Source: JBBQYA01 sp031412335
GTDB taxonomy: Bacteria; Bacteroidota; Bacteroidia; Sphingobacteriales; Sphingobacteriaceae
Assembly (NCBI GenBank): GCA_031412335.1
Contig: JANOCT010000032.1
Coordinates: 108,090 to 172,089, forward strand
Length of the DNA stretch: 64,000 nucleotides
Direction of reading: 5' to 3'
In this document: piece by piece, positions 1 to 8,504 of the stretch
How positions within the stretch are numbered: position 1 is the stretch's first letter
Layout of the letters: each line of letters starts with the position of its first letter
Program-made: the position numbers and the translations under genes
Notes under the pieces: model-generated
What the model saw: the letters and a program-made list of their open reading frames with translations, nothing else
What the model was told of the DNA's origin: nothing
The model's database searches: none

Positions 1-96
1 GAAATTAAAATCACTTTCAAAACTAGAATTTTAATCTAGTTTAAAATACGAATCATAGCATTAACCAAATTTATTAAGCAAAAAAAGACATATCAT

Positions 97-1239
97 ATGC
101 AATTTGAATTAACCGAAGAACACCTGATGATACAGCAAGCAGCAAGAGATTTTGCCAAAACAGAATTATTGCCAGGTGTAATTGAACGTGATGAACATCA
201 AAAATTTCCTACCGAACAAATTAAAAAATTAGGTGAGCTGGGTTTTATGGGAATGATGGTAGATCCAAAATATGGTGGTGCAGGAATGGATACACTTTCA
301 TATGTTATTGTTATGGAAGAGCTTTCAAAAATTGATGCATCTGCTTCAGTAGTTGTTTCTGTTAATAATTCATTGGTTTGCTATGGTTTAGAACATTATG
401 CGAATGAAGCTCAAAAACAAAAGTATTTAATCCCATTAGCAAAAGGCGAAAAAATAGGTGCTTTTTGTCTTTCTGAACCAGAAGCAGGATCTGATGCTAC
501 TTTTCAGCAAACGAGTGCTATAGATATGGGCGATTATTATTTATTAAATGGTACTAAAAACTGGATAACGAACGGAAATTCAGCTTCAACCTATTTAGTA
601 ATTGCTCAAACAGATTCGGCAAAAGGCCATAAGGGTATAAATGCATTGATTGTAGAAAAAGATATGCCTGGTTTTCAAGTTGGGTTAAAAGAAAATAAAC
701 TAGGTATCAGAGGTTCCGACACACATTCTATTATGTTTACAGATGTAAAAGTGCCAAAAGAAAATAGAATTGGAGAGGATGGGTTTGGGTTTAAATTTGC
801 GATGAAAACACTTGCAGGAGGTCGAATAGGAATAGCTGCCCAAGCATTAGGTATAGCATCGGGTGCATTTGAATTGGCTACCAATTATTCGAAAGAACGA
901 AAGGCTTTCGGAACAGCTATTAGCAATCATCAAGCTATTCAATTTAAATTAGCCGATATGGCTACTGAAATAGAAGCTGCCAGATTACTATGCATGAAAG
1001 CTGCATGGTTGAAAGATCATAAACAAGAATATGCACTTGCAAGTTCAATGGCAAAGCTTTTTGCAAGTTCTGCAGCTATGAGAATAACAGTTGAAGCCGT
1101 ACAAGTACATGGGGGATATGGTTTTGTAAAAGAATTCCATGTGGAACGATTGATGCGCGATGCAAAAATTACGCAGATCTACGAAGGAACTTCTGAAGTT
1201 CAGAAAATTGTGATTTCGAGAGAAATTCTGAAAGATTAA
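97..1239 (+). CDS. Acyl-CoA dehydrogenase (short/branched-chain type)
   Basis: A 380-residue flavoenzyme that oxidises a short or branched acyl-CoA to the 2,3-enoyl-CoA and passes electrons to ETF in the cytoplasm. The length is normal for the family. The middle-domain FAD signature (FCLSEPEAGSDA) lies near residues 127-138. The C-terminal helical domain contains QVHGGYGF and IYEGTSEVQK, whose glutamate is the catalytic base in butyryl-CoA-type dehydrogenases. The protein starts MQFELTEEH, a typical full-length N-terminus. The gene stands alone and ends in a strong terminator. Chain-length preference cannot be read from the sequence; butyryl- or isovaleryl-like activity is equally possible. 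Confidence 0.95.
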   Translation: MQFELTEEHLMIQQAARDFAKTELLPGVIERDEHQKFPTEQIKKLGELGFMGMMVDPKYGGAGMDTLSYVIVMEELSKIDASASVVVSVNNSLVCYGLEHYANEAQKQKYLIPLAKGEKIGAFCLSEPEAGSDATFQQTSAIDMGDYYLLNGTKNWITNGNSASTYLVIAQTDSAKGHKGINALIVEKDMPGFQVGLKENKLGIRGSDTHSIMFTDVKVPKENRIGEDGFGFKFAMKTLAGGRIGIAAQALGIASGAFELATNYSKERKAFGTAISNHQAIQFKLADMATEIEAARLLCMKAAWLKDHKQEYALASSMAKLFASSAAMRITVEAVQVHGGYGFVKEFHVERLMRDAKITQIYEGTSEVQKIVISREILKD

Positions 1240-1271
1240 TCTTATTTTTCTGAATGTTTAGTAAAAAATAA

Positions 1272-1305
1272 AAGCCCAGATAGAGAAACTATCCGGGCTT
1301 TTTTT
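1272..1305 (+). terminator. Rho-independent terminator of the acyl-CoA dehydrogenase gene
   Basis: AGCCCAGATAG pairs with CTATCCGGGCT around an AGAAA loop, followed directly by a run of T. It lies about 35 bases after the stop codon. Confidence 0.9.
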
Positions 1306-1397
1306 CTCTGTGCAAGTAGAGAGGTTAGAGTTAGTTAGTAAAAGTAATAAATTATTTTTTATTCGGTTCAGTATTGTATTAAAATGTATTTTTAAAA

Positions 1398-2636
1398 ATG
1401 AAAATTTCTTTTTCGCATAGTATTCTGTTTGTATTATTTATGTCAATATTAGCCTGTAATAAACCCATAACAGAATTGAAAACCGGAACTTGGCGTGCCA
1501 TATTAAAAACAGAAAATGGTCAGGAAATCCCATTTAATTTTGATGTTGAAAATTCAAAAGCTAACAAGATAATTATCATCAAAAATGGTGAGGAAAGGTT
1601 AAAAGTTGAGGAAATAGAAATAGAAGAGGATTCTATCAAAATAAAAATGCCACTTTTTGATTCCGAAATTCATGTAAAGCAAGAAAAAAATAAACTTATC
1701 GGTTTCTGGATCAAACATTTAGGCAATAAAGATGTGCTAATGCCATTTGAGGCTATTTTTGACCAGGACTATCGCTTTAGTGAAACTTCAGAAGCGAGTG
1801 TGAAAAATATAGCTGGTCGTTGGGAAACAACGTTTATCACAAATGAAAATGATACCAGTATAGCAGTTGGAGAATTTACGCAGAAAGGAAAAAAAGTTAA
1901 TGGTACATTTTTAACTACAACTGGTGATTATCGATTTTTAGAGGGAGAAGTAAATGGCAATAGTGTTTCACTAAGTTGTTTCGATGGTTCTCATGCATTT
2001 TTATTTACAGCAACTATTAACGATGAAAATAAACTTATTAATGGTAAGTTTTATTCTGGTTTATCGTATAGCGAAAACTGGTACGCTACAAAAAATCCCA
2101 ATGCAAAATTACCTGATGCATATTCATTAACTTATTTAAATCCTGGATATAATAATATTGCATTCACTTTCCCTGATTTAAATAAAAAGAACGTTTCGTT
2201 AAGTGATGATAAGTTTAAAAACAAAGTAGTAATTATTCAAATAATGGGATCATGGTGCCCAAATTGTATGGATGAAACTGCTTTTCTAGCAGATTTTTAC
2301 AGAAAGAAACAAGCAAAAGGATTAGAAATAATAGGGCTTGCGTATGAGCGAAGTGAAGATTTTACAAAAGCATCCAAAAACGTTTTGAAACTAAAAAAAC
2401 GATTTAATGCCGATTATACATTATTAATTGCTGGCGTAAATGATAAAGCCAAAGTAAATGAAACCTTACCGATGCTAAGCAAAGTTTTAGCTTTCCCAAC
2501 AACTATTATACTTGATAAAAGTGGTAAAGTAAATACAATTCATACTGGATTTTCTGGACCTGGTACAGGAATTTATTATGACAATTTTGTTATAGATTTT
2601 ACAAATAGAATTGATAGTCTATTTGCAATTAAATAA
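1398..2636 (+). CDS. TlpA-like thioredoxin-domain lipoprotein
   Basis: A 412-residue envelope protein, probably a thiol-disulfide oxidoreductase. The N-terminus is a lipoprotein signal peptide with lipobox ILAC (Cys about residue 20). Residues about 25-230 form a beta-rich region of the kind found before the thioredoxin domain in Bacteroidota TlpA/ResA proteins. The C-terminal thioredoxin-like domain (about 250-412) carries the redox motif WCPNC (Cys287, Cys290) and a FPTTIILDKSG segment with the cis-proline. It is the only gene between a terminator and the M1 peptidase gene. The partner protein is unknown, and a role in cytochrome or disulfide maintenance is inference. Confidence 0.85.
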   Translation: MKISFSHSILFVLFMSILACNKPITELKTGTWRAILKTENGQEIPFNFDVENSKANKIIIIKNGEERLKVEEIEIEEDSIKIKMPLFDSEIHVKQEKNKLIGFWIKHLGNKDVLMPFEAIFDQDYRFSETSEASVKNIAGRWETTFITNENDTSIAVGEFTQKGKKVNGTFLTTTGDYRFLEGEVNGNSVSLSCFDGSHAFLFTATINDENKLINGKFYSGLSYSENWYATKNPNAKLPDAYSLTYLNPGYNNIAFTFPDLNKKNVSLSDDKFKNKVVIIQIMGSWCPNCMDETAFLADFYRKKQAKGLEIIGLAYERSEDFTKASKNVLKLKKRFNADYTLLIAGVNDKAKVNETLPMLSKVLAFPTTIILDKSGKVNTIHTGFSGPGTGIYYDNFVIDFTNRIDSLFAIK

Positions 2637-2712
2637 CATAAATTAAAAATAGATTGTTAATAACAAAAAATGAATAAATCATTAAACTGATTTAAAAAAT
2701 ATAATTTCAATT

Positions 2713-5256
2713 ATGATAAAAAATTTAGTCTCAATAGTTACCATTTTCATCGTTATTTCTGCTTGCGGCATCAGAAAACAAAAATTGCCCGAAGTAGAAA
2801 TAATTGAGAATAAAGATAAAGCGCCTTTAACTTATAAAAGTACTTATACAACATCTACCGATATAATTAATACTAAGCTCGAACTTAGTTTTAACTGGGA
2901 TAGCGCTTTTGTTTATGGCAAAGGTACTATTTTAGCCAAGCCCTATTTCTACGCGACGAATAAGTGCACGTTGCAAGCTAAAGGTTTTATAATTAATGAA
3001 ATATTGATAATAAAAGGGCAGGAAATTGAGCCATTAAAATATATATATGATAATAAAAATTTGGTTATTACGCTGGATAGATTTTATAATAAAGATCAGA
3101 ATTATACCATTGTAATTGATTATATAGCGAAACCTAATAAACTTCAGGTAACTGGTAGTCAAGCGATAGCGGCTGATAAAGGGCTTTATTTTATAAATAA
3201 TGATAAAAAAAATCCTAATAAACCCGTTCAACTTTGGACTCAAGGAGAAACAGAATCTAATTCATGTTGGTTTCCAACACTAGATGGGCCACAAGAAAAA
3301 ATGACCCAGGATATTTACCTGACTGTAAATAATAAACTTACCACATTATCAAATGGTTCATTAGAATATTCAACAGATAATGGAAATGGAACACGAACAG
3401 ATTATTGGAGGCAGACATTACCACATTCTACTTACTTAACCATGATTGCGGTAGGGAATTTTAAAGTAACGAAAGATCAGTGGAGAGATATGGAAGTAAA
3501 TTACTACATGGAACCTGAGTTTGCGCCGTATGCATCAAAAATTTTCGGCAAAACGCCTTCAATGATTGAGTTTTTTTCCAATAAATTGGGCGTTGATTAT
3601 CCATGGGATAAGTATTCGCAAATTGTAATTCGTGATTTTGTATCTGGAGCAATGGAAAATACCGGAGCAGTTACATTTTATGATGGGATGAATATTGATA
3701 ATCGCCAATATTTAGATGATAATGGAGAAGATATTATCTCACATGAACTTTTTCATCATTGGTTTGGAGATTTAGTTACGGCAGAGTCCTGGGCGAATTT
3801 GCCATTGAACGAAAGTTTTGCGACCTATGGCGAATACCTTTGGAGAGAAAAAGCATATGGAAAGAATAATGCTGACGAGCATATTCGATTTGATATGGAA
3901 AGCTATATAAACGAATCTGCTAGAAAACAAGAAAAATTAATTAGGTATTTTAATGAAAATCCTGATAGCATGTTTGACAGTCATAGCTATGCAAAAGGTG
4001 GTCGGGTTTTACACATGCTTCGAAAAGAAGTTGGTGATGAAGCATTTTTTGCTTCACTAAAATTATACCTTGAAAAAAATAAATTTAAAACTGCTGAAAT
4101 TCATCAATTACGTATAGCTTTTGAAGAAATTACCGGTAGAGATCTTAATTGGTTTTTCGATCAATGGTTTTTATCATCTGGGCATCCTGATTTAGATATT
4201 AGCTACTTATTTGATGAAAAAGATAAAGTGATAAGGCTAACCATAACACAAAAACAAACGAATCCTAAAACACCTATATACAAATTACCGATTGCGGTAG
4301 ATTTGTATGTAAATGAGAAAGTTGAGCGTCGGCAAATAGAGATTACAAAACAAACAGAAACTTTCACCTTGATTTGTGAGAATGTTCCACAATTGGTGAA
4401 TGTAGATGCAGAGAAAAGTTTATTGTGTGTTAAAACACAAAATCATACCCGCGATGAGTGGATTTTTCAATATTTAAAAGCGCCAAATTATTTGGATAGA
4501 TACGAAGCCATAAGCGCTCTTTGTGTTGCTTCTTATAAAGATGATGTATTAGCTAAAAAATTAATTGCAAAAGCTTTAAACGATTCTTCCTCTTCTATTG
4601 CTCGACTTGCTCTGGCAACTATTAAATATTTTACAGAAGAAGAAAAAGAAAATGCATTTGAAACCATTCAATCATTAGCGGTTAATAGTCCTATTTCGAG
4701 AATTAGAGCTGCTTCTATAACAGTATTAAACAGAGATTTTAAATCTAAAGATCTTGTTGGAATAAACAAATTGGCTGTTTCAGACAGTTCATACTTAGTT
4801 GTTGCGGCCGGTTTAGCAGGAGTGAATTTAAAAAATCAGGAAGAAGCTTATCAATTAGCTAAAAAAAACGAAACGCTTTTAAGCGAGCCGATTATTAATA
4901 TCATTTCAGAGATATATGCAGAAAAAGGTGGAAAAGATGAGCAACAATTTTTTAATTCAGTATTAACAAAAACATCTGGATTTACCGCTGCATCTGTAAA
5001 TGAAGATTATGAAAAATACCTGAATAGGATGGATGTGAATACAACATTAGCAGGGGTTGAAAGTATTAGAAATGGATATTTTTATACCAGCTCTAAAGGT
5101 GCTAAACGTTCGTTTAAAAAATTGTTAACTTCATTGCAAACCTCTACTAATAAAAAAGTTAAAGAATTAAATCAACAAAGCCCTGAAAAAACTGCATTAA
5201 ATTTAAAATTAGAAAATAGAATAAAAGAAGTGTTGGCAGAAATGGAAATTAATTAA
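2713..5256 (+). CDS. M1 family zinc aminopeptidase, lipoprotein
   Basis: An 847-residue metallopeptidase that removes N-terminal residues from peptides. The signal peptide ends in lipobox ISAC, so it is likely anchored in the periplasm or at the outer membrane. The substrate-binding GAMEN motif (GAMENTGAV) sits at about 312-320. The zinc site HELFHH (His344, Glu345, His348) is followed at the correct spacing by Glu367 in NES, giving the full HExxH-x18-E signature. The C-terminal third (about 590-847) is helical and HEAT-like, as in other bacterial M1 enzymes. Its stop codon overlaps the convergent stop of the next gene by four bases. Confidence 0.93.
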   Translation: MIKNLVSIVTIFIVISACGIRKQKLPEVEIIENKDKAPLTYKSTYTTSTDIINTKLELSFNWDSAFVYGKGTILAKPYFYATNKCTLQAKGFIINEILIIKGQEIEPLKYIYDNKNLVITLDRFYNKDQNYTIVIDYIAKPNKLQVTGSQAIAADKGLYFINNDKKNPNKPVQLWTQGETESNSCWFPTLDGPQEKMTQDIYLTVNNKLTTLSNGSLEYSTDNGNGTRTDYWRQTLPHSTYLTMIAVGNFKVTKDQWRDMEVNYYMEPEFAPYASKIFGKTPSMIEFFSNKLGVDYPWDKYSQIVIRDFVSGAMENTGAVTFYDGMNIDNRQYLDDNGEDIISHELFHHWFGDLVTAESWANLPLNESFATYGEYLWREKAYGKNNADEHIRFDMESYINESARKQEKLIRYFNENPDSMFDSHSYAKGGRVLHMLRKEVGDEAFFASLKLYLEKNKFKTAEIHQLRIAFEEITGRDLNWFFDQWFLSSGHPDLDISYLFDEKDKVIRLTITQKQTNPKTPIYKLPIAVDLYVNEKVERRQIEITKQTETFTLICENVPQLVNVDAEKSLLCVKTQNHTRDEWIFQYLKAPNYLDRYEAISALCVASYKDDVLAKKLIAKALNDSSSSIARLALATIKYFTEEEKENAFETIQSLAVNSPISRIRAASITVLNRDFKSKDLVGINKLAVSDSSYLVVAAGLAGVNLKNQEEAYQLAKKNETLLSEPIINIISEIYAEKGGKDEQQFFNSVLTKTSGFTAASVNEDYEKYLNRMDVNTTLAGVESIRNGYFYTSSKGAKRSFKKLLTSLQTSTNKKVKELNQQSPEKTALNLKLENRIKEVLAEMEIN

Positions 5257-5600
5257 TTTTTATCCTTATCTAACACACTAAAAAGCAACATATTAACCAA
5301 TGATAATATAATGGCAAAAAAAACAGCGGTTAAGAATCCGTTTAATACAAAACCATTAACTAAATTATCGACCAGCATTAACATAAATACATTAATTAAA
5401 AAAGCAAATAAACCCAATGTTATAATACTTAATGGAAGAGTTAATATTTTAAGAATAAAACCCAACGTAGCATTTACAACGGCAATTAAAACTCCAACCC
5501 ATACAGCGGTTAGATAGGATTCCACTGTTGCACCAGGCAAAACATAACTTGTGATAAGTACTGCTAGGCCCAGTAAAAATATTTTAATGATGAATTTCAT
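5253..5600 (-). CDS. Small four-TM membrane protein, phage-holin-IV/YvlD family
   Basis: A 115-residue, very hydrophobic protein with four predicted membrane segments, PGATVESY after the first helix and a conserved-looking LTLPLSIITLGLF stretch. These are hallmarks of the Phage_holin_4_2 (PF04020) family, which is widespread in bacterial chromosomes and has no proven lysis role there. No other phage gene is nearby, so it is a housekeeping membrane protein of unknown function. It is a single gene, convergent with the M1 peptidase gene and overlapping its stop by four bases. Confidence 0.85.
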   Translation of the reverse strand: MKFIIKIFLLGLAVLITSYVLPGATVESYLTAVWVGVLIAVVNATLGFILKILTLPLSIITLGLFAFLINVFMLMLVDNLVNGFVLNGFLTAVFFAIILSLVNMLLFSVLDKDKN

Positions 5601-5713
5601 ATTAGTGGTTCTTATTTTGCATTAATGTAGTTTATATTTTATTTAATCGATCAAGTTTTACTTTTTAATTACAGAATATTTTATATGATTTACAAACAAT
5701 AAAACTAAAAATT

Positions 5714-6526
5714 ATGATGAAAACCAACAAAACATCCATCCTTTTACTTATTATAATGAGTCTTGGTTTGGTTTCTTGTGTTTCTAAGAAGAAATTCAAA
5801 AATTCTGAAACCAGAATTCAATCATTGCGAAATGATAGTACTCGTTTTCAGAATGAGCTAAAAAAACTTTCTCAAAATTTAGCCAACACAGAGCAACAAA
5901 GCAGTGCAAATAGTGCAGATTTGAACTCTAAACTCGATGAAAAAAATTCGCTATTAAACGAAACATCGGAATCGCTACGGAAAAAAGGTGAAATGCTGGA
6001 AGAACGTGAACGAAAAGTGAAAGAATTACAGGCAAAAATTGATGCACAAAATGCCATGGTTGCTAATTTGAAATCTAAAATCCAAAAGGCTTTAGTAAAC
6101 TTTAGCGATAATCAATTAACTGTAACCACTAAAGATGGGAAAGTTTATGTTTCCTTATCCGAGAATTTGCTTTTCAAATCTGGAAGTGCAGTGGTAGAAG
6201 CAGGCGGAAAAGTTGCGATAAGCAAAGTTGCTGAGGTACTTAATAACAATACCGATATTAATATTTTAATAGAAGGACATACTGATTCTGTTCCCTTTAA
6301 TAGTAGCACAAAAGATAATTGGTCCTTAAGTGTTGACAGAGCAACTTCCATTGTAAGAATTTTAACAAAAGAATACTTGGTAAGTCCTAAAAAAGTAACA
6401 GCTGCTGGCAGAAGTGAATATTTTCCGATTGCAAGTAATGCTACACCAGAAGGAAGAGCAAAAAACCGAAGAACTGAAATTATCTTATCTCCTAATTTGG
6501 AAGAATTATTCGACATTATGAAGTAA
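5714..6526 (+). CDS. OmpA-family peptidoglycan-binding lipoprotein
   Basis: A 270-residue envelope protein that tethers the outer membrane to peptidoglycan. The signal peptide ends in lipobox LVSC (Cys about 22). Residues about 30-120 are a charged coiled coil with heptad-like Leu/Glu/Lys spacing. The OmpA-like domain spans about 145-262 and contains the binding motif ILIEGHTDSVPF and the end motif NRRTEIIL. The gene is monocistronic, between a holin-like gene and the rimP operon. Confidence 0.9.
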   Translation: MMKTNKTSILLLIIMSLGLVSCVSKKKFKNSETRIQSLRNDSTRFQNELKKLSQNLANTEQQSSANSADLNSKLDEKNSLLNETSESLRKKGEMLEERERKVKELQAKIDAQNAMVANLKSKIQKALVNFSDNQLTVTTKDGKVYVSLSENLLFKSGSAVVEAGGKVAISKVAEVLNNNTDINILIEGHTDSVPFNSSTKDNWSLSVDRATSIVRILTKEYLVSPKKVTAAGRSEYFPIASNATPEGRAKNRRTEIILSPNLEELFDIMK

Positions 6527-6560
6527 TATAAAACGGTTCAAAACTGTTTATATCATGGTG

Positions 6561-6590
6561 TTGAAAAATCGAAATAAATTTTTACCTTTG
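6561..6590 (+). promoter_or_regulatory. Bacteroidota-type promoter of the rimP-nusA-infB operon
   Basis: TTG at 6561-6563, a 19-base spacer, then TACCTTTG at 6583-6590. This matches the TTG-N19-TAnnTTTG consensus of the primary Bacteroidota sigma factor. The predicted start of transcription is at about 6596. Confidence 0.8.
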
Positions 6591-6600
6591 CAGGGCAAGA

Positions 6601-6626
6601 AAGAGGGGACTAAAGTCCCCTCTTTT
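6601..6626 (+). promoter_or_regulatory. 5'-terminal hairpin in the rimP leader (attenuator or stabiliser)
   Basis: AAGAGGGGAC and GTCCCCTCTT form a perfect 10-bp stem around TAAA, followed by TTGTTTAT. The hairpin begins within a few bases of the predicted transcript start and ends about 20 bases before the rimP start codon. It looks like a terminator or a 5' stabilising structure. NusA, a product of the operon, could act on it, but that is inference. Confidence 0.7.
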
Positions 6627-6646
6627 GTTTATCTGCTAATTTGTAA

Positions 6647-7114
6647 ATGTCCCTAGAAACCAAGTTAAGAGCAATTGTTGAAGCCAAAATTGCTGGTACT
6701 GATTTATTTATTGTAGAGCTAAAGTTGAGCCCAACTGGTAGATTGATTGTTTCTATGGATGGTGATAAAGGAATAACCATTGAGCAATGTTCAGCAATAA
6801 GCAGAAATCTTGGTTATGAAATAGAACAACAAAATTTGATTGAAACCGCTTACAATTTGGAAGTATCATCAGCAGGAGTTGATACGCCTTTAAAACTAAA
6901 CAGGCAGTACATAAAAAATATTGGTAGAAATGTGCGTTTGAAATTTGAGGGAGACGAAGCTGAAAAGATTGAAGGGAAATTAGTAGGAGTAACAGATGCT
7001 GAACTTACTTTAGAAGTAACTAAAAAGGAAAAAGGAAAAAAAGAATACATAGAAACAAACCAATACGCATTTACTTCTATTAAAGAATGTAAGGTATTGG
7101 TATCATTTAACTAA
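6647..7114 (+). CDS. rimP: Ribosome maturation factor RimP
   Basis: A 155-residue cytoplasmic factor for 30S subunit maturation. The N-terminal alpha/beta domain (about 1-80) includes IEQCSAISRNLG and LEVSSAGVDTPL, the recognisable RimP core, and the C-terminal SH3-like domain follows (about 85-155). The length is typical. The gene opens the rimP-nusA-infB operon, an arrangement conserved across bacteria, and the next start codon lies 28 bases downstream. Confidence 0.97.
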   Translation: MSLETKLRAIVEAKIAGTDLFIVELKLSPTGRLIVSMDGDKGITIEQCSAISRNLGYEIEQQNLIETAYNLEVSSAGVDTPLKLNRQYIKNIGRNVRLKFEGDEAEKIEGKLVGVTDAELTLEVTKKEKGKKEYIETNQYAFTSIKECKVLVSFN

Positions 7115-7142
7115 ACAGATATTAATTACAAAAAGTAAAACA

Positions 7143-8378
7143 ATGGATAATTTAAATTTAATAGATTCTTTTCAGGAATTTAAAGAATTCAAAAACATCG
7201 ACAGACCAACTATGATGAGTGTTCTGGAGGAAGTATTCAGAACGATGTTGCGTAGAAAATACGGAACGGATGAAAATTGTGACATTATCGTAAACACAGA
7301 TAATGGAGATTTGGAGATTTGGAGAAATAGAATTATTGTGGAAGATGGTTTCAGTGAGGATGATAATCTGGATATTGAATATTCGGAGGCAATAAAAATT
7401 GAACCGGATTTTGAAGTTGGAGAAGAGGTTGTTGAGCAGGTTTTGTTGGAAAGTTTTGGCAGAAGAGCCATTTTGGCAGCAAGACAAACACTTGTTTCAA
7501 AGATTTTGGAATTGGAAAAAGATGAGATTTTTAAAAAATATAAAGATCGGATTGGAGAAATTGTAACTGGCGAAGTTTATCAGGTTTGGAAAAAAGAAGC
7601 ATTAATTATAGATGGAGAAGGCAACGAATTATTATTGCCAAAGACAGAACAAATTCCTGCAGATTTTTTCAGAAAAGGCGATAATGTGCGAGCAATTATT
7701 TCTAAAGTAGAAATGCAAGGCAATAATCCAAAAATTATTATTTCTAGAGTAGATCCAATGTTTTTGCAGCGATTATTTGAAATGGAAGTTCCTGAAATTT
7801 TTGATGGATTAATTGTGATAAAAAAGATTGTTAGAGAGCCTGGCGAAAGAGCAAAAGTTGCGGTTGAATCATATGATGATAGAATTGACCCAGTTGGTGC
7901 ATGTGTGGGAATGAAAGGTTCAAGAATTCATGGTATAGTGCGGGAACTTAAAAACGAGAACATTGATGTAATTAATTACACATCCAATCTTTCTTTATAT
8001 GTAACGAGAGCATTGAGCCCAGCAAAAATTACTTCAATTAAATTAGATGAAGAAACTAAACATGCCTCTGTATTTCTAAAACCAGATCAAGTATCGTTGG
8101 CCATTGGTAAAGGTGGAAACAATATTAAACTAGCGGGAAAACTTACAGGATATGAAATTGATGTATTCCGTGACAATGAAGAAGTGGAAGAAGATGTTGA
8201 TATTGAAGAATTTGCAGATGAAATTGAAAGCTGGATTATTGATGAGTTAAAAGCAATTGGTTGCGATACTGCAAAGAGCGTCTTGGCATTATCAGCAGAT
8301 GAGTTGGTAAAAAGAACAGATTTAGAAGAAGAAACAGTTAAAGAAGTTTTAGCTATTTTCCGATCAGAGTTTGAATAA
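7143..8378 (+). CDS. nusA: Transcription termination/antitermination factor NusA
   Basis: A 411-residue RNA-polymerase-binding elongation factor. The N-terminal polymerase-binding domain covers about 1-125, then an S1 RNA-binding domain (about 135-200), then two KH domains containing CVGMKGSRI and SLAIGKGGNNIKLA (about 230-345). A short acidic C-terminal helical region (about 350-411) follows. It lacks the two full C-terminal acidic repeats of the E. coli protein, which is usual outside gammaproteobacteria. It is the middle gene of the operon. Confidence 0.97.
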   Translation: MDNLNLIDSFQEFKEFKNIDRPTMMSVLEEVFRTMLRRKYGTDENCDIIVNTDNGDLEIWRNRIIVEDGFSEDDNLDIEYSEAIKIEPDFEVGEEVVEQVLLESFGRRAILAARQTLVSKILELEKDEIFKKYKDRIGEIVTGEVYQVWKKEALIIDGEGNELLLPKTEQIPADFFRKGDNVRAIISKVEMQGNNPKIIISRVDPMFLQRLFEMEVPEIFDGLIVIKKIVREPGERAKVAVESYDDRIDPVGACVGMKGSRIHGIVRELKNENIDVINYTSNLSLYVTRALSPAKITSIKLDEETKHASVFLKPDQVSLAIGKGGNNIKLAGKLTGYEIDVFRDNEEVEEDVDIEEFADEIESWIIDELKAIGCDTAKSVLALSADELVKRTDLEEETVKEVLAIFRSEFE

Positions 8379-8390
8379 GTACGTGTTGAA

Positions 8391-8481
8391 AATTGTCAGT
8401 TAAATATTGGTAGCTTCTTTGCTAATAGACAATTCGATTCATGAAAATAATAGTATTGCCGCAGTTTATTGATAAAACTGC
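8391..8481 (+). promoter_or_regulatory. Inverted repeats in the nusA-infB spacer
   Basis: The 126-base spacer holds two dyads. AATTGTC (8391-8397) pairs with GACAATT (8428-8434), with partly complementary sequence inside. GCAGTTT (8461-8467) pairs with AAACTGC (8475-8481) around ATTGATA. A TAnnTTTG-like CATATTTG follows at 8481-8488, but without a well-placed -33 TTG. The region may be an RNA leader or processing site for infB. Confidence 0.4.
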
Positions 8482-8504
8482 ATATTTGTATATAAAATTA
8501 AAGA

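Noticed and set aside
5253..5600. Phage remnant, because of the holin-type name
   Set aside because: No other phage gene, integrase or attachment site is present, and this family is common in bacterial chromosomes.
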